Shown here: positions 16,957 through 28,414 of the stretch, one piece after another
How positions within the stretch are numbered: the stretch's first letter is position 1
Layout of the letters: each line of letters begins with the position of its first letter
Made by a program: the position numbers and the translations under genes
Notes under the pieces: model-generated
What the model saw: only the letters and a program-made list of their open reading frames with translations
What the model was told of the DNA's origin: nothing
The model's database searches: none
From: Marinobacter sp. NP-4(2019)
Lineage (GTDB): Bacteria > Pseudomonadota > Gammaproteobacteria > Pseudomonadales > Oleiphilaceae
Direction of reading: 5' to 3'
Assembly (NCBI RefSeq): GCF_003994855.1
Contig: NZ_CP034142.1
Span: 992,001-1,056,000 of the forward strand
DNA: 64,000 nucleotides

Positions 16957-17925
16957 CTAGCTGACGCGGGCAACCGCAACTTCCGTCAGCAGAGTCAGCG
17001 CCTCTTTGTAGTCGGATTCGGGCAGGACATTGAGGCAATCTGCCGCCAGGGAGGCCTGCTCCCTGGCTTTCGCCATGGTGTACTCCAGGGCGCCGGAACT
17101 GTCGACAATCTGCAGAATGGCAGGCAGATCATCCAGCCCGCCCTTGCGAATGGCCTGACGAATCAGCTGGCGCTCATCCTCTACGCCTTTTTCCATGGCA
17201 TGAATCAGGGGCAGGGTGGTTTTGCCCTCGGCCAGGTCGTCGCCCACGTTCTTGCCCATGGCCTCAGCATCGCCGCGGTAATCGAGCACGTCGTCCACCA
17301 GCTGAAACGCCAGTCCCAGGTGTTTGCCGTAGTCCTTCAGTGCGTTTTCCTGGTGTTCATCAGCGCCGGCCAGCAAGGCGCCGGTGTGGGAAGCGGCCTC
17401 AAACAGCATGGCGGTCTTGTTGTGAATGACCTCCATATACTGCGCTTCACTGAGATCAGGGTTTTTCACGTTCATCAGTTGCATTACCTCGCCCTCGGCA
17501 ATCACTGCCGTGGCGTGGGACAGCACGTCCATGATGCGCAGGCTCTGCAGTTCCACCATCATCTCGAAGGCGCGGGCATAGAGGAAATCACCTACCAGCA
17601 CGCTGGGGGCGTTCCCCCATCGGGCGTTGGCGGTGCTGCGGCCCCGGCGCATGTCGGAGGTATCCACCACGTCGTCATGGAGCAGCGTTGCGGTGTGCAG
17701 AAATTCGATAACGGCGGCCAGTTTCAGGTGGTCATCCCTGGTGTACCCCGCGGCCTGGCTGGACAGCAGTACCAGCAGGGGCCTCAGCCTTTTGCCGCCA
17801 CTTTCAATGATATAGTGGGCTATTTTCTCCACCAGTGGGACATCGGAGGAAAGCCGTTTGATGATCAGGTCGTTCACGCGGCTGAAATCATCCGCCACGG
17901 TGTTATAGATACGCTGGGCTGTCAT
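16957..17925 (-). CDS. ispB: Octaprenyl diphosphate synthase IspB
   Basis: IspB elongates farnesyl diphosphate with isopentenyl units to the long side chain of ubiquinone. The 322 residues match the family. The two Asp-rich metal motifs are present: LLHDDVVD near residue 83 (DDxxD) and QLVDDVLDY near 209 (DDxxD). The GGKRLRP motif near 43 binds isopentenyl diphosphate. The chain length (eight or nine units) cannot be read with certainty. The gene is divergent from rplU across a 266-base region holding the ribosomal promoter, the conserved arrangement in gammaproteobacteria. Confidence 0.95.
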   Translation of the reverse strand: MTAQRIYNTVADDFSRVNDLIIKRLSSDVPLVEKIAHYIIESGGKRLRPLLVLLSSQAAGYTRDDHLKLAAVIEFLHTATLLHDDVVDTSDMRRGRSTANARWGNAPSVLVGDFLYARAFEMMVELQSLRIMDVLSHATAVIAEGEVMQLMNVKNPDLSEAQYMEVIHNKTAMLFEAASHTGALLAGADEHQENALKDYGKHLGLAFQLVDDVLDYRGDAEAMGKNVGDDLAEGKTTLPLIHAMEKGVEDERQLIRQAIRKGGLDDLPAILQIVDSSGALEYTMAKAREQASLAADCLNVLPESDYKEALTLLTEVAVARVS

Positions 17926-18053
17926 GCGGCTTGTAGGTCCCTTTCTGGTGTTTTCGTTGATGCTTCAGTCGATACTATTTTTTGATGCTTTCTTTGATAA
18001 TTCGGGCAGGAAGCGGCAATGCTAGGTACTGGGGCTTTCAGTGTCAACTTGGC

Positions 18054-18082
18054 TTGTAATGCGGGGCCGGTTTTCGTACAAT
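18054..18082 (+). promoter_or_regulatory. Probable sigma-70 promoter of rplU-rpmA
   Basis: TTGTAA (18054-18059) and TACAAT (18077-18082) with a 17-base spacer, then a GC-rich discriminator (cacgcgcc). The transcript start would be near 18090, giving a leader of about 100 bases before rplU. Confidence 0.55.
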
Positions 18083-18110
18083 CACGCGCCCAACTCATCC
18101 CAACCTGCGC

Positions 18111-18168
18111 TCCCTGCTATAGGGTTGCCGAAGCGCTTCCCTTAGAACCAGGTGGATAAGAGCAGGGA
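18111..18168 (+). promoter_or_regulatory. Structured leader upstream of rplU
   Basis: tccctgct (18111-18118) pairs with agcaggga (18161-18168). The enclosed loop holds the 10-base palindrome gaagcgcttc. This could be an autoregulatory ribosomal-protein leader, but no known family is recognised. Confidence 0.35.
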
Positions 18169-18191
18169 TGGGTCAATCGCGGAGAACGTTA

Positions 18192-18503
18192 ATGTACGCA
18201 GTTATTGTAAGCGGTGGCAAGCAGCACCGTGTAAAAGAAGGTGAAACTCTGAAGCTGGAGAAGCTGGAAGTGGAAACCGGCGGTAACGTCGAGTTTGACC
18301 GCGTTCTGCTGGTCGCCGATGGTGACAAGGTTCAGGTTGGCGCGCCGGTTGTTGATGGTGCCAAGGTGACAGCGGAAGTGCTCAGCCACGGCCGTCACGA
18401 CAAGGTACAGATCATCAAGTTCCGTCGTCGTAAGCATTCCATGAAGCGTCAGGGCCACCGTCAGTGGTTTACTGAAGTCAAGATCACGGGTATCAAGGGC
18501 TAA
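18192..18503 (+). CDS. rplU: 50S ribosomal protein L21
   Basis: L21 is an assembly protein of the large ribosomal subunit that binds 23S rRNA next to L20. The 103 residues are the standard length. I start at ATG 18192 ([14 protein letters not shown]), preceded by GGAGAA; an open frame begins 24 bases earlier but adds residues that no L21 has. The C-terminal [14 protein letters not shown] basic segment contacts rRNA. It is cotranscribed with rpmA 36 bases downstream. Confidence 0.97.
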   Translation: MYAVIVSGGKQHRVKEGETLKLEKLEVETGGNVEFDRVLLVADGDKVQVGAPVVDGAKVTAEVLSHGRHDKVQIIKFRRRKHSMKRQGHRQWFTEVKITGIKG

Positions 18504-18539
18504 GACCCTCGAGTAACCCCTTAGATAAGGAGGCTTGTA

Positions 18540-18800
18540 ATGGCTCATAAAAAGGCAGCAGGTAGTACCCGTAACGGTCGCGATTCCGAGTCGAAACGAC
18601 TTGGTGTGAAGCGCTTCGGCGGCGAGGCTGTTTCTGCAGGCAGCATCATTGTTCGTCAGCGCGGCACCCGTTTCCACGCTGGTAACAACGTAGGCATTGG
18701 CAAGGACCACACCCTGTTTGCGAAAGCAGACGGTCAGGTGAAGTTCGAAGTCAAAGGCCCGCAGAGCCGTAAGTTCGTGAGCATCGTTCCGGCTGCGTAA
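18540..18800 (+). CDS. rpmA: 50S ribosomal protein L27
   Basis: L27 sits at the peptidyl-transferase centre, where its N-terminal tail touches tRNA. The 86-residue protein begins [16 protein letters not shown], the gammaproteobacterial form that needs no leader cleavage. The ribosome site TAAGGAGG precedes the ATG. It follows rplU in one transcript and ends 64 bases before a strong terminator. Confidence 0.97.
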   Translation: MAHKKAAGSTRNGRDSESKRLGVKRFGGEAVSAGSIIVRQRGTRFHAGNNVGIGKDHTLFAKADGQVKFEVKGPQSRKFVSIVPAA

Positions 18801-18863
18801 GCAGCGGCGATCCGGTTCTGTCGAACCTTGGATTGCTCTGGTGGTATCATCAGGGTGATCCGG

Positions 18864-18900
18864 AGCCCCGCAAAGCTTCCTAGAGGCTGCGGGGCTTTTT
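18864..18900 (+). terminator. Rho-independent terminator after rpmA
   Basis: agccccgca (18864-18872) pairs with tgcggggct (18888-18896), followed by a T-run. It separates the ribosomal pair from obg, whose ATG lies 32 bases beyond the T-run, so obg probably has its own promoter or depends on read-through. Confidence 0.9.
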
Positions 18901-18928
18901 AGTTTATGCGCACAGCGCAAAGGGTTGA

Positions 18929-20125
<1,197 letters not shown>

Positions 20126-20160
20126 TTCGATAGATTTTTCAGTGAGTACCCGGACGAATC

Positions 20161-21285
20161 ATGAGTGAACGCACCCAGTTGCGCCAGGCACGTCGCCTGG
20201 TTGTAAAAATAGGCAGCGCCCTACTGACCAATGATGGCAAGGGGCTGGATGTCGCGGCCCTGGGTTTGTGGGTGGATCAGATTGCCGAGCTGATCGAAGA
20301 GGGCGTTGAAGTGGTTATCGTTTCCTCGGGTTCAGTTGCCGAGGGCATGAGTCGCCTGGGGTGGACGTCCCGTCCGGAACAGCTTCATGAACTTCAGGCT
20401 GCGGCTGCGGTCGGGCAGATGGGGCTGGTGCAGACCTGGGAGGCCCAGTTCAAGCGCCACGATATCCATACCGCCCAGATCCTGCTGACTCACGACGACC
20501 TGTCAGATCGCAAGCGATACCTGAACGGGCGCAGCACGCTGCGCGCGTTGCTGGATTTTGGCGTGGTGCCGATCGTTAATGAAAACGATACTGTCGTCAC
20601 CGACGAAATCCGCTTTGGCGACAATGATACGCTGGGTGCTCTGGTGGCCAACCTGGTTGAGGCGGATGGTCTGATCATTCTCACAGATCAGTTGGGGTTA
20701 TTTGACAAGGATCCCCGCAAGCATGCCGATGCGCAGTTGGTCACCGTGCGCAAGGCGGGTGATCATGAGCTGGATGCCATGGCGGGCGGCGGTGCTGGTG
20801 CACTGGGGCGTGGGGGGATGCAGACCAAGGTTCGTGCGGCTCGCCTGGCGGCCCGCTCTGGCGCCTTTACCGTCATTGTCGGTGGCCGAATCGAGCATGC
20901 GATTACGCGCCTGCGCAGCGGTGATGTGATTGGCACGCTGCTGTTGCCGGAGCAGGGGCGGATAGCGGCGCGTAAGCAATGGCTTGCCAGTCACCTGCAA
21001 ACGCGGGGGCGGCTCGTTCTGGACGATGGCGCCGTACGGGTGTTGTGTCTGGGTGGTCGCAGTCTGTTACCGGTGGGTGTCAAGGGTGTTTCCGGTCAGT
21101 TCCGTCGCGGGGAGATGGTTTCCTGTGTGGATCAGAGCGGGAAAGAGATTGCCCGTGGGCTGGTCAACTACGATGCGGACGAAGCCAGGGCCATTGCCGG
21201 GCGCTCCAGTAGCAGAATCGCGGAAGTGCTGGGGTATATCTCGGACGAAGAGATGATTCACCGGGATAACATGGTGATTGTCTAG
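20161..21285 (+). CDS. proB: Glutamate 5-kinase ProB
   Basis: ProB phosphorylates glutamate to start proline synthesis and is normally inhibited by proline. The 374-residue protein has an amino-acid kinase domain (about 1-257, with KIGSALLT, the SSGSVAEGM turn and VNENDTV) and a C-terminal PUA domain (about 275-360). The ATG follows obgE directly; in this order the pair is conserved in gammaproteobacteria. A bidirectional terminator follows the stop. proA is not in the window. Confidence 0.96.
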   Translation: MSERTQLRQARRLVVKIGSALLTNDGKGLDVAALGLWVDQIAELIEEGVEVVIVSSGSVAEGMSRLGWTSRPEQLHELQAAAAVGQMGLVQTWEAQFKRHDIHTAQILLTHDDLSDRKRYLNGRSTLRALLDFGVVPIVNENDTVVTDEIRFGDNDTLGALVANLVEADGLIILTDQLGLFDKDPRKHADAQLVTVRKAGDHELDAMAGGGAGALGRGGMQTKVRAARLAARSGAFTVIVGGRIEHAITRLRSGDVIGTLLLPEQGRIAARKQWLASHLQTRGRLVLDDGAVRVLCLGGRSLLPVGVKGVSGQFRRGEMVSCVDQSGKEIARGLVNYDADEARAIAGRSSSRIAEVLGYISDEEMIHRDNMVIV

Positions 21286-21319
21286 GGTTGCGTTTCGCCT
21301 TGGTTGGCGGGCGGGCACA

Positions 21320-21347
21320 AAAAAACCGGCTCGGAAGCCGGTTTTTT
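21320..21347. terminator. Bidirectional Rho-independent terminator between proB and rpsT
   Basis: aaaaaaccggct (21320-21331) and agccggtttttt (21336-21347) form a perfect stem with loop cgga. The A-run and T-run make it work on both strands, ending proB from the left and rpsT from the right. Confidence 0.93.
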
Positions 21348-21367
21348 CAGCTCTGAAGGAAAGCCGC

Positions 21368-21637
21368 TTACGCGCTCTTCAGGGCTTTGATCTTGGCGCT
21401 CAGGCGGCTCTTATGACGAGCGACCTTGTTCTTGGCGAAGATGCCCTTGTTGACCATGCTGTCCATGATCGGCTGGAACTGCTGGAAAGCAGCCTGGGCT
21501 TCTTCGTAGTTGCCGGATTCAATCTTGGATTGAACCTTTTTCATGTAAGTACGAGCCATGGAACGCAGGCTGGCATTGTGCTTGCGGTTCTTCTCGTTCT
21601 GACGAGCGCGCTTCTTGGCTTGCGGGGAATTTGCCAC
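21368..21637 (-). CDS. rpsT: 30S ribosomal protein S20, GTG start
   Basis: S20 binds 16S rRNA early in small-subunit assembly. The 89-residue lysine- and arginine-rich protein starts (V/M)ANSPQAKKRARQNEK at GTG 21637, with CAGGAG about seven bases upstream. The frame stays open to 21760 with an ATG there, but those residues are foreign to S20. A weak start codon fits the family: E. coli rpsT uses UUG and this is tied to S20 autoregulation of translation. It is transcribed away from murJ. Confidence 0.95.
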   Translation of the reverse strand: MANSPQAKKRARQNEKNRKHNASLRSMARTYMKKVQSKIESGNYEEAQAAFQQFQPIMDSMVNKGIFAKNKVARHKSRLSAKIKALKSA

Positions 21638-21894
21638 CGTATAACTCCTGAAAATCTGTAATTGATTCGAAAATTCGCGGGCGCGCCAAAACCAGCGCGT
21701 CGAAATAAATGACGCGGAACTATGCCGCTGATGGGCCTGAATGTCAAGGCTTAAAGCCATTTCATCCCGTGTTACAGAAGGGCTGTGCTAAACTCGCCGC
21801 TCAGCAGGCAGCGACACTTGCGAGTACGCAGGTAATTACCGAAATCCCGGCCTGCTGCCGAGTTTTATTATCTACTCCAGACGTCAGGGCCCGA

Positions 21895-23475
21895 ATGTCA
21901 TCCCAAGCCGAAAATACACCACAGAAAAAAGAGCCACCAAAAGCGCCGGGCCTGCTCCGCTCGTCAGGATTGGTTGGGGTGATGACGATGCTCTCCCGGG
22001 TGCTGGGGCTGGTGCGGGACATGGTGATCGCTCGCTATTTCGGGGCCGGAGCCAGTGCCGACGCCTTCTTCGTCGCCTTCAAGATTCCCAACTTTCTGCG
22101 CCGGCTGTTCGCGGAGGGGGCTTTTTCCCAGGCTTTCGTGCCAGTGCTGTCGTCCTACCGGGAAAAGGAGGACATTGCCGAGGTGCGCCGGTTGGTCAAC
22201 GCGGTTGCCGGCTCCCTCGGGCTGGTGCTGCTCGGGGTGACTATCGTTGCAATGCTGGGGGCGCCTTTATTGACGGCGCTGTTTGCGCCTGGCTTTCTGG
22301 ATGACGACTACAAGTTTGGTCTGGCCAGCGACATGCTGCGGATTACCTTTCCGTACCTGTTGTTGATCTCGCTGACCGCCTTCGCGGGCGGCATTCTCAA
22401 CAGCTATGACCGGTTTGCGATTCCGGCCTTTACGCCGGTGTTGCTGAACCTGGCGATGATCGGTGCCGCGATATTCCTCACGCCGCTGATGGAAACCCCG
22501 ATAATGGCCCTGGCCTGGGGGGTGTTTATTGCCGGGGCGTTGCAATTGTTCTTCCAGTTACCATTCCTGATGCGTCTTGGGCTATTGCCCCGGCCCAGGG
22601 TGGATTATCGCCATGAAGGCGTAAACCGGATTCTGAGACTGATGGCGCCGGCGCTGTTCGGTGTTTCGGTCAGTCAGATCAATCTGCTGCTGGATACGGT
22701 GCTGGCCTCATTCCTGCAGACTGGCAGTGTGTCCTGGCTGTATTACTCAGACCGCTTGTCCGAGTTGCCTCTGGGAGTGTTCGGTATTGCCATCGCCACG
22801 GTGATTCTGCCCAGCCTGTCCCGCAAGCACGCGGCTGAATCCGCTGACCAGTTTGCCGCCACGCTGGATTGGGCTGTGCGTGCGGTTCTGCTGATTGGTG
22901 TGCCAGCGGCGTTGGCGCTGGCACTGCTCGCCGAACCGCTGATCGCCACCCTGTTCCATTATGGTGAGGTGACCGACCGCGATGTCACCATGTCAGCGCA
23001 GAGCCTGCGAGCCTATTCCGCCGGGTTGCTGGCCTTTATGCTGATCAAGGTGCTGGCGCCCGGTTTCTTTGCGCGGCAGGATACCAAAACACCGGTCAAG
23101 ATCGGTGTGATTGCCATGGTTGCCAACATGGTGTTGAACCTTATGCTGGTCTTTCCGCTGGCCCACGCAGGGCTGGCTTTGGCGACCTCTCTTTCCGCCT
23201 GGCTGAACGGTTTCCTGTTGTGGCGAGGATTGCGAAAAGAGGGCGCCTGGAAAAGTCAGCCGGGGTGGCCCCGGTTCCTGAGTCAGCTTGTCTTTGCCAA
23301 CGTTGCACTCGCCGGTGTTATTGTCTGGTTGCAGGCCCCGGTTGCCGAATGGCTAGCGGCTGATGGGGTTCAAAAGGCGGCAGACATGGGGGTTCTGGTG
23401 GCGGCCGGGGTAGTGGTTTACTTTGCGGCGCTGGCCGTTGCCGGCGTCCGGGTAAGACATTTCCGCCACAGGTAG
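21895..23475 (+). CDS. murJ: Lipid II flippase MurJ (MviN)
   Basis: MurJ moves lipid II across the inner membrane for peptidoglycan synthesis. The 526-residue protein carries about 14 hydrophobic segments and the MATE-like N-terminal signature LSRVLGLVRDMVIARYFG, with conserved Arg residues that line the cavity. I use ATG 21895; a frame open from 21709 gives an extra 62 residues with no membrane character. Upstream of this ATG the ribosome site is weak, and an ATG at about 21982 (MTMLSRVLG) is an alternative. It faces rpsT across a divergent promoter region and leads into ribF. Confidence 0.93.
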   Translation: MSSQAENTPQKKEPPKAPGLLRSSGLVGVMTMLSRVLGLVRDMVIARYFGAGASADAFFVAFKIPNFLRRLFAEGAFSQAFVPVLSSYREKEDIAEVRRLVNAVAGSLGLVLLGVTIVAMLGAPLLTALFAPGFLDDDYKFGLASDMLRITFPYLLLISLTAFAGGILNSYDRFAIPAFTPVLLNLAMIGAAIFLTPLMETPIMALAWGVFIAGALQLFFQLPFLMRLGLLPRPRVDYRHEGVNRILRLMAPALFGVSVSQINLLLDTVLASFLQTGSVSWLYYSDRLSELPLGVFGIAIATVILPSLSRKHAAESADQFAATLDWAVRAVLLIGVPAALALALLAEPLIATLFHYGEVTDRDVTMSAQSLRAYSAGLLAFMLIKVLAPGFFARQDTKTPVKIGVIAMVANMVLNLMLVFPLAHAGLALATSLSAWLNGFLLWRGLRKEGAWKSQPGWPRFLSQLVFANVALAGVIVWLQAPVAEWLAADGVQKAADMGVLVAAGVVVYFAALAVAGVRVRHFRHR

Positions 23476-23558
23476 GTTATAATCGCGCGTTTTCTCACCA
23501 GCGGATGACCGTCGGCCATCCGTGGAATGCACAGCTGGCAATTGAAGGTTCGCATTAC

Positions 23559-24530
23559 ATGCGTCTGATCCGGGGCCTGACCAACCTGAAAATGCTCTCA
23601 CGGCAGGAGGACTCACCTCTGGCCGATGGTTGTGTTGCCACCATTGGCAACTTTGACGGTGTTCATCTTGGTCATCAAACCATTCTGGACCAGGTCAAGG
23701 AAAAGGCCCGTGTCCTCGGGGTGCCGTCCGTGGTGATGATCTTCGAACCTCAGCCCCGTGAGTTTTTCCAGGGCAGTGAGGCACCACCCCGTTTGATGGC
23801 GTTTCGCCAGAAGTTCGAGGCGTTGCTGGCCGAGGGCATCGATATTGTGCTGTGCCTGCGCTTTGACGAGAAGTTCCGTAGTTACTCCGGTATGGGGTTT
23901 ATTGAGGATGTGCTGATCGACGGGCTGGCGGTACGGCATCTGGTGGTTGGTGATGATTTCCGCTTCGGCTGCGATCGTGCCGGGGACTTTGCCTTGCTGG
24001 AACAGGTCGGGTTGCAGCGGGGGTTCAGCGTCGAGAACACCCGGACCGTGACCGTTGGCGGCCAGCGAGTGAGCAGTACCCGGGTACGGAACCTGCTGAA
24101 CGTGGATGGCCTGGAGCAGGCAGAACAACTGCTCGGTCACCCTTACCGGATACGGGGGCGGATAGTCTACGGACGTCAATTGGGTCGTGAGCTTGGCGCA
24201 CCGACGGCGAACATCCTGTTGCGGAGAATGCCCGCACTTCAGGGTGTGTATGTTGTCAGTGCGACCCTGGAAGACGGTTCCATTCACGATGGTGTGGCCA
24301 ATATCGGGCTCAGACCGACCGTGGATGGCAAACAGCCGTCGCTGGAAGTGCACCTGTTTGACTTTGCTGGCACACTTTATGGACAACATATTGAAGTGGT
24401 GTTTCGTCACGGTGTGCGGGAAGAGATCAAATTCTCCTCCGTGGACGAATTGAAAGCGCAAATAGCCCGTGATTTTGAAAGCGCCCGGGCGTGGATTGCC
24501 GACCATGGTTCTGCCGCTGGTGACCGCTGA
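23559..24530 (+). CDS. ribF: Bifunctional riboflavin kinase/FAD synthetase RibF
   Basis: RibF phosphorylates riboflavin to FMN and adenylates FMN to FAD. The 323 residues contain an N-terminal nucleotidyltransferase domain with TIGNFDGVHLGHQ (about 33-45) and a C-terminal kinase domain with the GRQLGRELGAPTAN motif (about 190-203). I start at ATG 23559 (MRLIRGLTNLKML), as in E. coli RibF; an upstream ATG at 23505 adds 18 unrelated residues. It lies between murJ and ileS, the usual gammaproteobacterial position. Confidence 0.95.
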   Translation: MRLIRGLTNLKMLSRQEDSPLADGCVATIGNFDGVHLGHQTILDQVKEKARVLGVPSVVMIFEPQPREFFQGSEAPPRLMAFRQKFEALLAEGIDIVLCLRFDEKFRSYSGMGFIEDVLIDGLAVRHLVVGDDFRFGCDRAGDFALLEQVGLQRGFSVENTRTVTVGGQRVSSTRVRNLLNVDGLEQAEQLLGHPYRIRGRIVYGRQLGRELGAPTANILLRRMPALQGVYVVSATLEDGSIHDGVANIGLRPTVDGKQPSLEVHLFDFAGTLYGQHIEVVFRHGVREEIKFSSVDELKAQIARDFESARAWIADHGSAAGDR

Positions 24531-24598
24531 GGTCGACCGGTGTGATTTGGCCTCCATTTTACTGATGACAACTGACCGAAAGAGTACGCACACATACC

Positions 24599-27418
24599 AT
24601 GAGCGACTACAAGCACACTCTGAATCTGCCTGAAACCGCCTTTCCCATGCGCGGTAACCTGGCCAAGCGCGAGCCGGACATGCTCAAGCGCTGGCAGGAC
24701 CTGGACGTCTACGGCAACCTGCGCAAACAGCGTGAAGGGCGGGACAAGTTTATCCTCCATGATGGCCCTCCTTACGCCAACGGCAGCATTCACATCGGTC
24801 ACGCGGTCAACAAGATCCTCAAGGACATGATCGTCAAGTCCCGCAGTTTCATGGGGTATGACGCGCCCTATGTGCCGGGCTGGGACTGTCATGGCCTGCC
24901 CATTGAACACAAGGTTGAGCAGGAAATCGGCAAGGCAGGTGTGAAGGTGGATTACAAAACCTTCCGTCAGGCTTGTCGTGACTATGCCACCAAGCAGATC
25001 GCCGGGCAGAAAGCCGACTTTATCCGTTTGGGCGTGATGGGCGAGTGGGATAAGCCCTACCTCACCATGGACCCGAAAGTGGAAGCGGGTATTGTTCGCG
25101 CGCTCGGCAAGATTGTCGCCAAAGGTCACCTGGTTCGTGGTTACAAGCCGGTTTACTGGAGTGTGGTGGGTCAGTCCGCACTGGCAGAGGCCGAGGTAGA
25201 GTACCAGGACAAGACTTCCACCCAGATTGACGTGCGCTTTACCGCGGTGGACCAGGCCAAGGCTCTGTTACCGTTTGGCACCGACAAGGGGGAAGGGGAT
25301 GTGTCCGTGGTGATCTGGACCACCACACCCTGGACTATCCCCGCCAACCAGGCGGTATCTCTGAGTGCCGATCTGGACTACGCCCTGGTTCAGCTGGACG
25401 TCGGGCGGGGCCCTGAGCGTATGATCCTGGCCGCCGAGATGGTGGAAGGCATTATGGCGCGCTGGTCCGTTGAAGACTTCGAGGTGCTGGCCACCTGTTC
25501 CGGTGCCGCGCTGGAGCATCTGGCGCTTCACCACCCGATTTACGACAGGCAGGTGCCGGTGACCCTGGGGGATCACGTATCAACGGACGCGGGTACTGGC
25601 GCCGTACACACCGCTCCCGACCATGGCCTGGAAGACTTTGAAGTGGGCAAGGCCTACGGCATCGATACCCTGAACCTGGTGCAGGCGGATGGTACTTATA
25701 CCGCCGCCGCAGGCGAGTTTGCCGGCGTGCACGTGTATAAAGCCGACGAGCCGGTGTGTTCCGCGCTGGAGCGTGAGGGCAAACTGGTGTTCTCCGAGAA
25801 ATTCCGCCACAGCTATCCCCATTGCTGGCGCACCAAGACACCGCTGATCTACCGCGCTACCCCGCAATGGTTCATCAGCATGGACAAGGAAAACCTGCGT
25901 GCCGATGCCCTGGAAGCCATCAAGGGTGTGCGCTGGGTTCCGGCCTGGGGGCAGAATCGCATTGAGGCCATGTTCCAGCAGTCTCCGGACTGGTGTATCT
26001 CCCGTCAGCGTACCTGGGGGGTGCCGATCACCCTGTTTATCCATAAGGAAACCCAGGAACTGCACCCGGATACCCAGAACCTGATCGAGGCGGTGGCCAA
26101 AGAGATCGAAACTGGTGGTATCGACGCCTGGTATGAGATGGATACCAACGCGCTGCTGGGTGAAGACGCCGACCAGTATGAGAAAGTTACGGACACCCTG
26201 GATGTCTGGTTTGACTCGGGTGTGACCCACGATTCGGTCCTGCGCCCGCGTTCCGAGCTGGGTCAGTTCCCGGCCGACATGTATCTGGAAGGTTCCGATC
26301 AGCACCGTGGCTGGTTCCAGTCGTCCCTGAAAACCTCCATCGCCATGAACGGAGTCGCCCCCTACAGGCAGGTGCTGACCCACGGCTTTACGGTGGATGG
26401 CAAGGGTCACAAGATGTCCAAGTCCATGGGCAACGTGATTGCGCCCCAGGAAGTCATGAACGAGCTGGGCGCCGACATCCTGCGCTTGTGGGTGGCTGCC
26501 ACGGATTACAGTGGCGAGATGACAGTCTCCAAGGACATTCTCCGTCAGACCGCGGACGGCTACCGTCGAATCCGCAACACCGCGCGTTTCCTGCTCAGCA
26601 ACCTCACCGGGTTCGAGCCGGACCAGCACATGGTGGCGCCGGAGGACATGATTGCCCTGGATCGCTGGATGGTGGATCGTGCCCTGCAGTTGCAGAATGA
26701 ACTCAACGAGGACTACCAGAACTACGCGTTCCTGCGTATCTATCAGAAGGTGTACAACTTCTGCGAAGCGACACTGGGAGGGTTTTACCTCGATATCATC
26801 AAGGACCGCCAGTACACCACCCAGGCCGACAGCCGCGAGCGTCGTTCCTGCCAGACCGCGCTCTACCACGTGGCCGAAGCCCTGGTGCGCTGGATTGCAC
26901 CGATCCTGAGTTTCACCGCTGACGAAATCTGGCAGACCCTGCCGGGTAAGCGTGGCGACACCGTGTTCTACGAGACCTGGTACGAGGGCCTCACGGCGCT
27001 GCCGGAGAATGCCGAGCTGGGGCGCGACTACTGGCGTGAAATCTACAGTGTCAAGGAAGCGGTGAACAAGTGTCTGGAAGAAGCCCGCGGGCGCGGTGAA
27101 ATCAAAGGTTCCCTGAGTGCGGAAGTCACCCTGTACTGCGAAGGCGAACTGGCGGCGGATCTCAAGCACCTGGGTGAAGAGCTGAGGTTCGTGCTGATTA
27201 CCTCGGAAGCGACGGTCAAGCCGGTGTCCGAAGCAGGGGATGCCGAGCCCACCACCCACGAAGGATTGTTGGTGAAGGTGACCCCGGCGGCCCATGCCAA
27301 ATGTGAGCGTTGCTGGCATCACCGGGAAGATGTGGGGCAGCACGCGACCTACACCGATCTCTGTGGCCGTTGTGTCACCAACGTGGAAGGCGCGGGTGAA
27401 ACCCGCTCGTTCGCCTGA
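24599..27418 (+). CDS. ileS: Isoleucyl-tRNA synthetase IleS
   Basis: IleS charges tRNA-Ile. The 939-residue protein is a class I synthetase with the HIGH motif in SIHIGHA near residue 64, an editing (CP1) domain in the middle, KMSKS near residue 604, and a C-terminal zinc finger (CERC ... CGRC) at about 901-927. It is a normal eubacterial IleS of the mupirocin-sensitive type by length and zinc finger, which is inference. Its stop TGA overlaps the lspA ATG by one base. The window also encodes a substrate, tRNA-Ile(GAU). Confidence 0.97.
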   Translation: MSDYKHTLNLPETAFPMRGNLAKREPDMLKRWQDLDVYGNLRKQREGRDKFILHDGPPYANGSIHIGHAVNKILKDMIVKSRSFMGYDAPYVPGWDCHGLPIEHKVEQEIGKAGVKVDYKTFRQACRDYATKQIAGQKADFIRLGVMGEWDKPYLTMDPKVEAGIVRALGKIVAKGHLVRGYKPVYWSVVGQSALAEAEVEYQDKTSTQIDVRFTAVDQAKALLPFGTDKGEGDVSVVIWTTTPWTIPANQAVSLSADLDYALVQLDVGRGPERMILAAEMVEGIMARWSVEDFEVLATCSGAALEHLALHHPIYDRQVPVTLGDHVSTDAGTGAVHTAPDHGLEDFEVGKAYGIDTLNLVQADGTYTAAAGEFAGVHVYKADEPVCSALEREGKLVFSEKFRHSYPHCWRTKTPLIYRATPQWFISMDKENLRADALEAIKGVRWVPAWGQNRIEAMFQQSPDWCISRQRTWGVPITLFIHKETQELHPDTQNLIEAVAKEIETGGIDAWYEMDTNALLGEDADQYEKVTDTLDVWFDSGVTHDSVLRPRSELGQFPADMYLEGSDQHRGWFQSSLKTSIAMNGVAPYRQVLTHGFTVDGKGHKMSKSMGNVIAPQEVMNELGADILRLWVAATDYSGEMTVSKDILRQTADGYRRIRNTARFLLSNLTGFEPDQHMVAPEDMIALDRWMVDRALQLQNELNEDYQNYAFLRIYQKVYNFCEATLGGFYLDIIKDRQYTTQADSRERRSCQTALYHVAEALVRWIAPILSFTADEIWQTLPGKRGDTVFYETWYEGLTALPENAELGRDYWREIYSVKEAVNKCLEEARGRGEIKGSLSAEVTLYCEGELAADLKHLGEELRFVLITSEATVKPVSEAGDAEPTTHEGLLVKVTPAAHAKCERCWHHREDVGQHATYTDLCGRCVTNVEGAGETRSFA

Positions 27419-27942
27419 TGGATGCCGTTATGACCGATGAACGCCCCGGCGCCAAACTGAAGTGGCTGTGGCTGGCGGTTCTGGTGATTGCGCTGGATCT
27501 GGCGACCAAAGCCATGGCAACGGCCATGCTGACCTATGGCAACCCGGTGCCCGTGATCCCCAGCTTCAACTTGACGTTGCTGCACAATACCGGCGCTGCC
27601 TTCAGCTTCCTGGCAGGCGCCGATGGCTGGCAGCGCTGGTTTTTCGTGGTGCTGGCCATTGGCGTGAGCGTGGCCCTGGTGATTTGGCTCCGGTCCCTCA
27701 AACGCCATGAAACCTGGCTGGCCGTTGCTATCGCCCTGATTCTCGGCGGCGCACTGGGCAACGTCTATGACCGGGTAGTGCATGGATACGTGGTGGATTT
27801 CCTGCATTTCTACTGGCAGGACTGGCATTTTCCCGCGTTCAACCTGGCCGACACCGCGATCACCATCGGGGCCGGCATGATGATTCTCGACATGTTCCGC
27901 AAGCACCCCGAAGAGGCTGCGGACGGGAGTGATAAACACTGA
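27418..27942 (+). CDS. lspA: Lipoprotein signal peptidase LspA (signal peptidase II)
   Basis: LspA cleaves the signal peptide of lipid-modified prolipoproteins in the inner membrane. The 174 residues have four hydrophobic helices and both catalytic aspartates, in NVYDRVVHGYVVDF and FNLADTAI. The ATG at 27418 shares its first base with the ileS stop; a second ATG four codons later is possible. Likely clients in this window are BamD and the DUF2057 lipoprotein. Its stop overlaps the fkpB ATG. Confidence 0.95.
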   Translation: MDAVMTDERPGAKLKWLWLAVLVIALDLATKAMATAMLTYGNPVPVIPSFNLTLLHNTGAAFSFLAGADGWQRWFFVVLAIGVSVALVIWLRSLKRHETWLAVAIALILGGALGNVYDRVVHGYVVDFLHFYWQDWHFPAFNLADTAITIGAGMMILDMFRKHPEEAADGSDKH

Positions 27943-28394
27943 TGAAAGAATTGCCTGTAGACAAGGGAACCCGTGTAACCCTGCATTTCGCGTTGAAGTT
28001 CCAGGACGGTGAAGTGGTGGACTCCACCTTTGAGAAAGAACCCGCCACCCTGGAAATTGGTGACGAGAATCTGCCCGAGAACTTCGAAGCCTATCTGATG
28101 GGCATGACCGCGGGTGAGCAAAAATCCGTGGAAGTACCCCCGGAGAAAGCGTTCGGTCAGCACAACCCGAACAACGTACAAACCTTCAAGCGCCATGAAT
28201 TCAGTGCCGACATGGTGCTGGAGCCGGGCGTGATGATTTCTTTCGCCGATGCGCGCCAGCAGGAGTTGCCGGGTGTCGTCAGCCGTGTCGAGGGTGATGA
28301 AGTGGAAGTGGACTTCAACCATCCCCTGGCAGGGCGTACACTGACCTTCGACGTGGAAATTATTGACGTGGAGCCGGTCGGACCGGCCCACTAA
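27942..28394 (+). CDS. fkpB: FKBP-type peptidyl-prolyl isomerase FkpB (SlpA)
   Basis: A cytosolic peptidyl-prolyl cis-trans isomerase with chaperone activity. The 150 residues show the SlyD/SlpA layout: an FKBP half with [18 protein letters not shown], interrupted by an insert-in-flap chaperone domain (about 70-125). There is no His-rich tail, which separates it from SlyD. TGATG overlap with lspA and 20 bases to ispH place it inside the ileS-lspA-fkpB-ispH operon. Confidence 0.94.
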   Translation: MKELPVDKGTRVTLHFALKFQDGEVVDSTFEKEPATLEIGDENLPENFEAYLMGMTAGEQKSVEVPPEKAFGQHNPNNVQTFKRHEFSADMVLEPGVMISFADARQQELPGVVSRVEGDEVEVDFNHPLAGRTLTFDVEIIDVEPVGPAH

Positions 28395-28414
28395 CCAGAG
28401 CAGCAGGCGCAGAT

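Noticed and set aside
25580..27343. 587-codon open frame antisense to ileS
   Set aside because: Shadow frame in high-GC coding sequence; composition is His/Gln-rich without domains.
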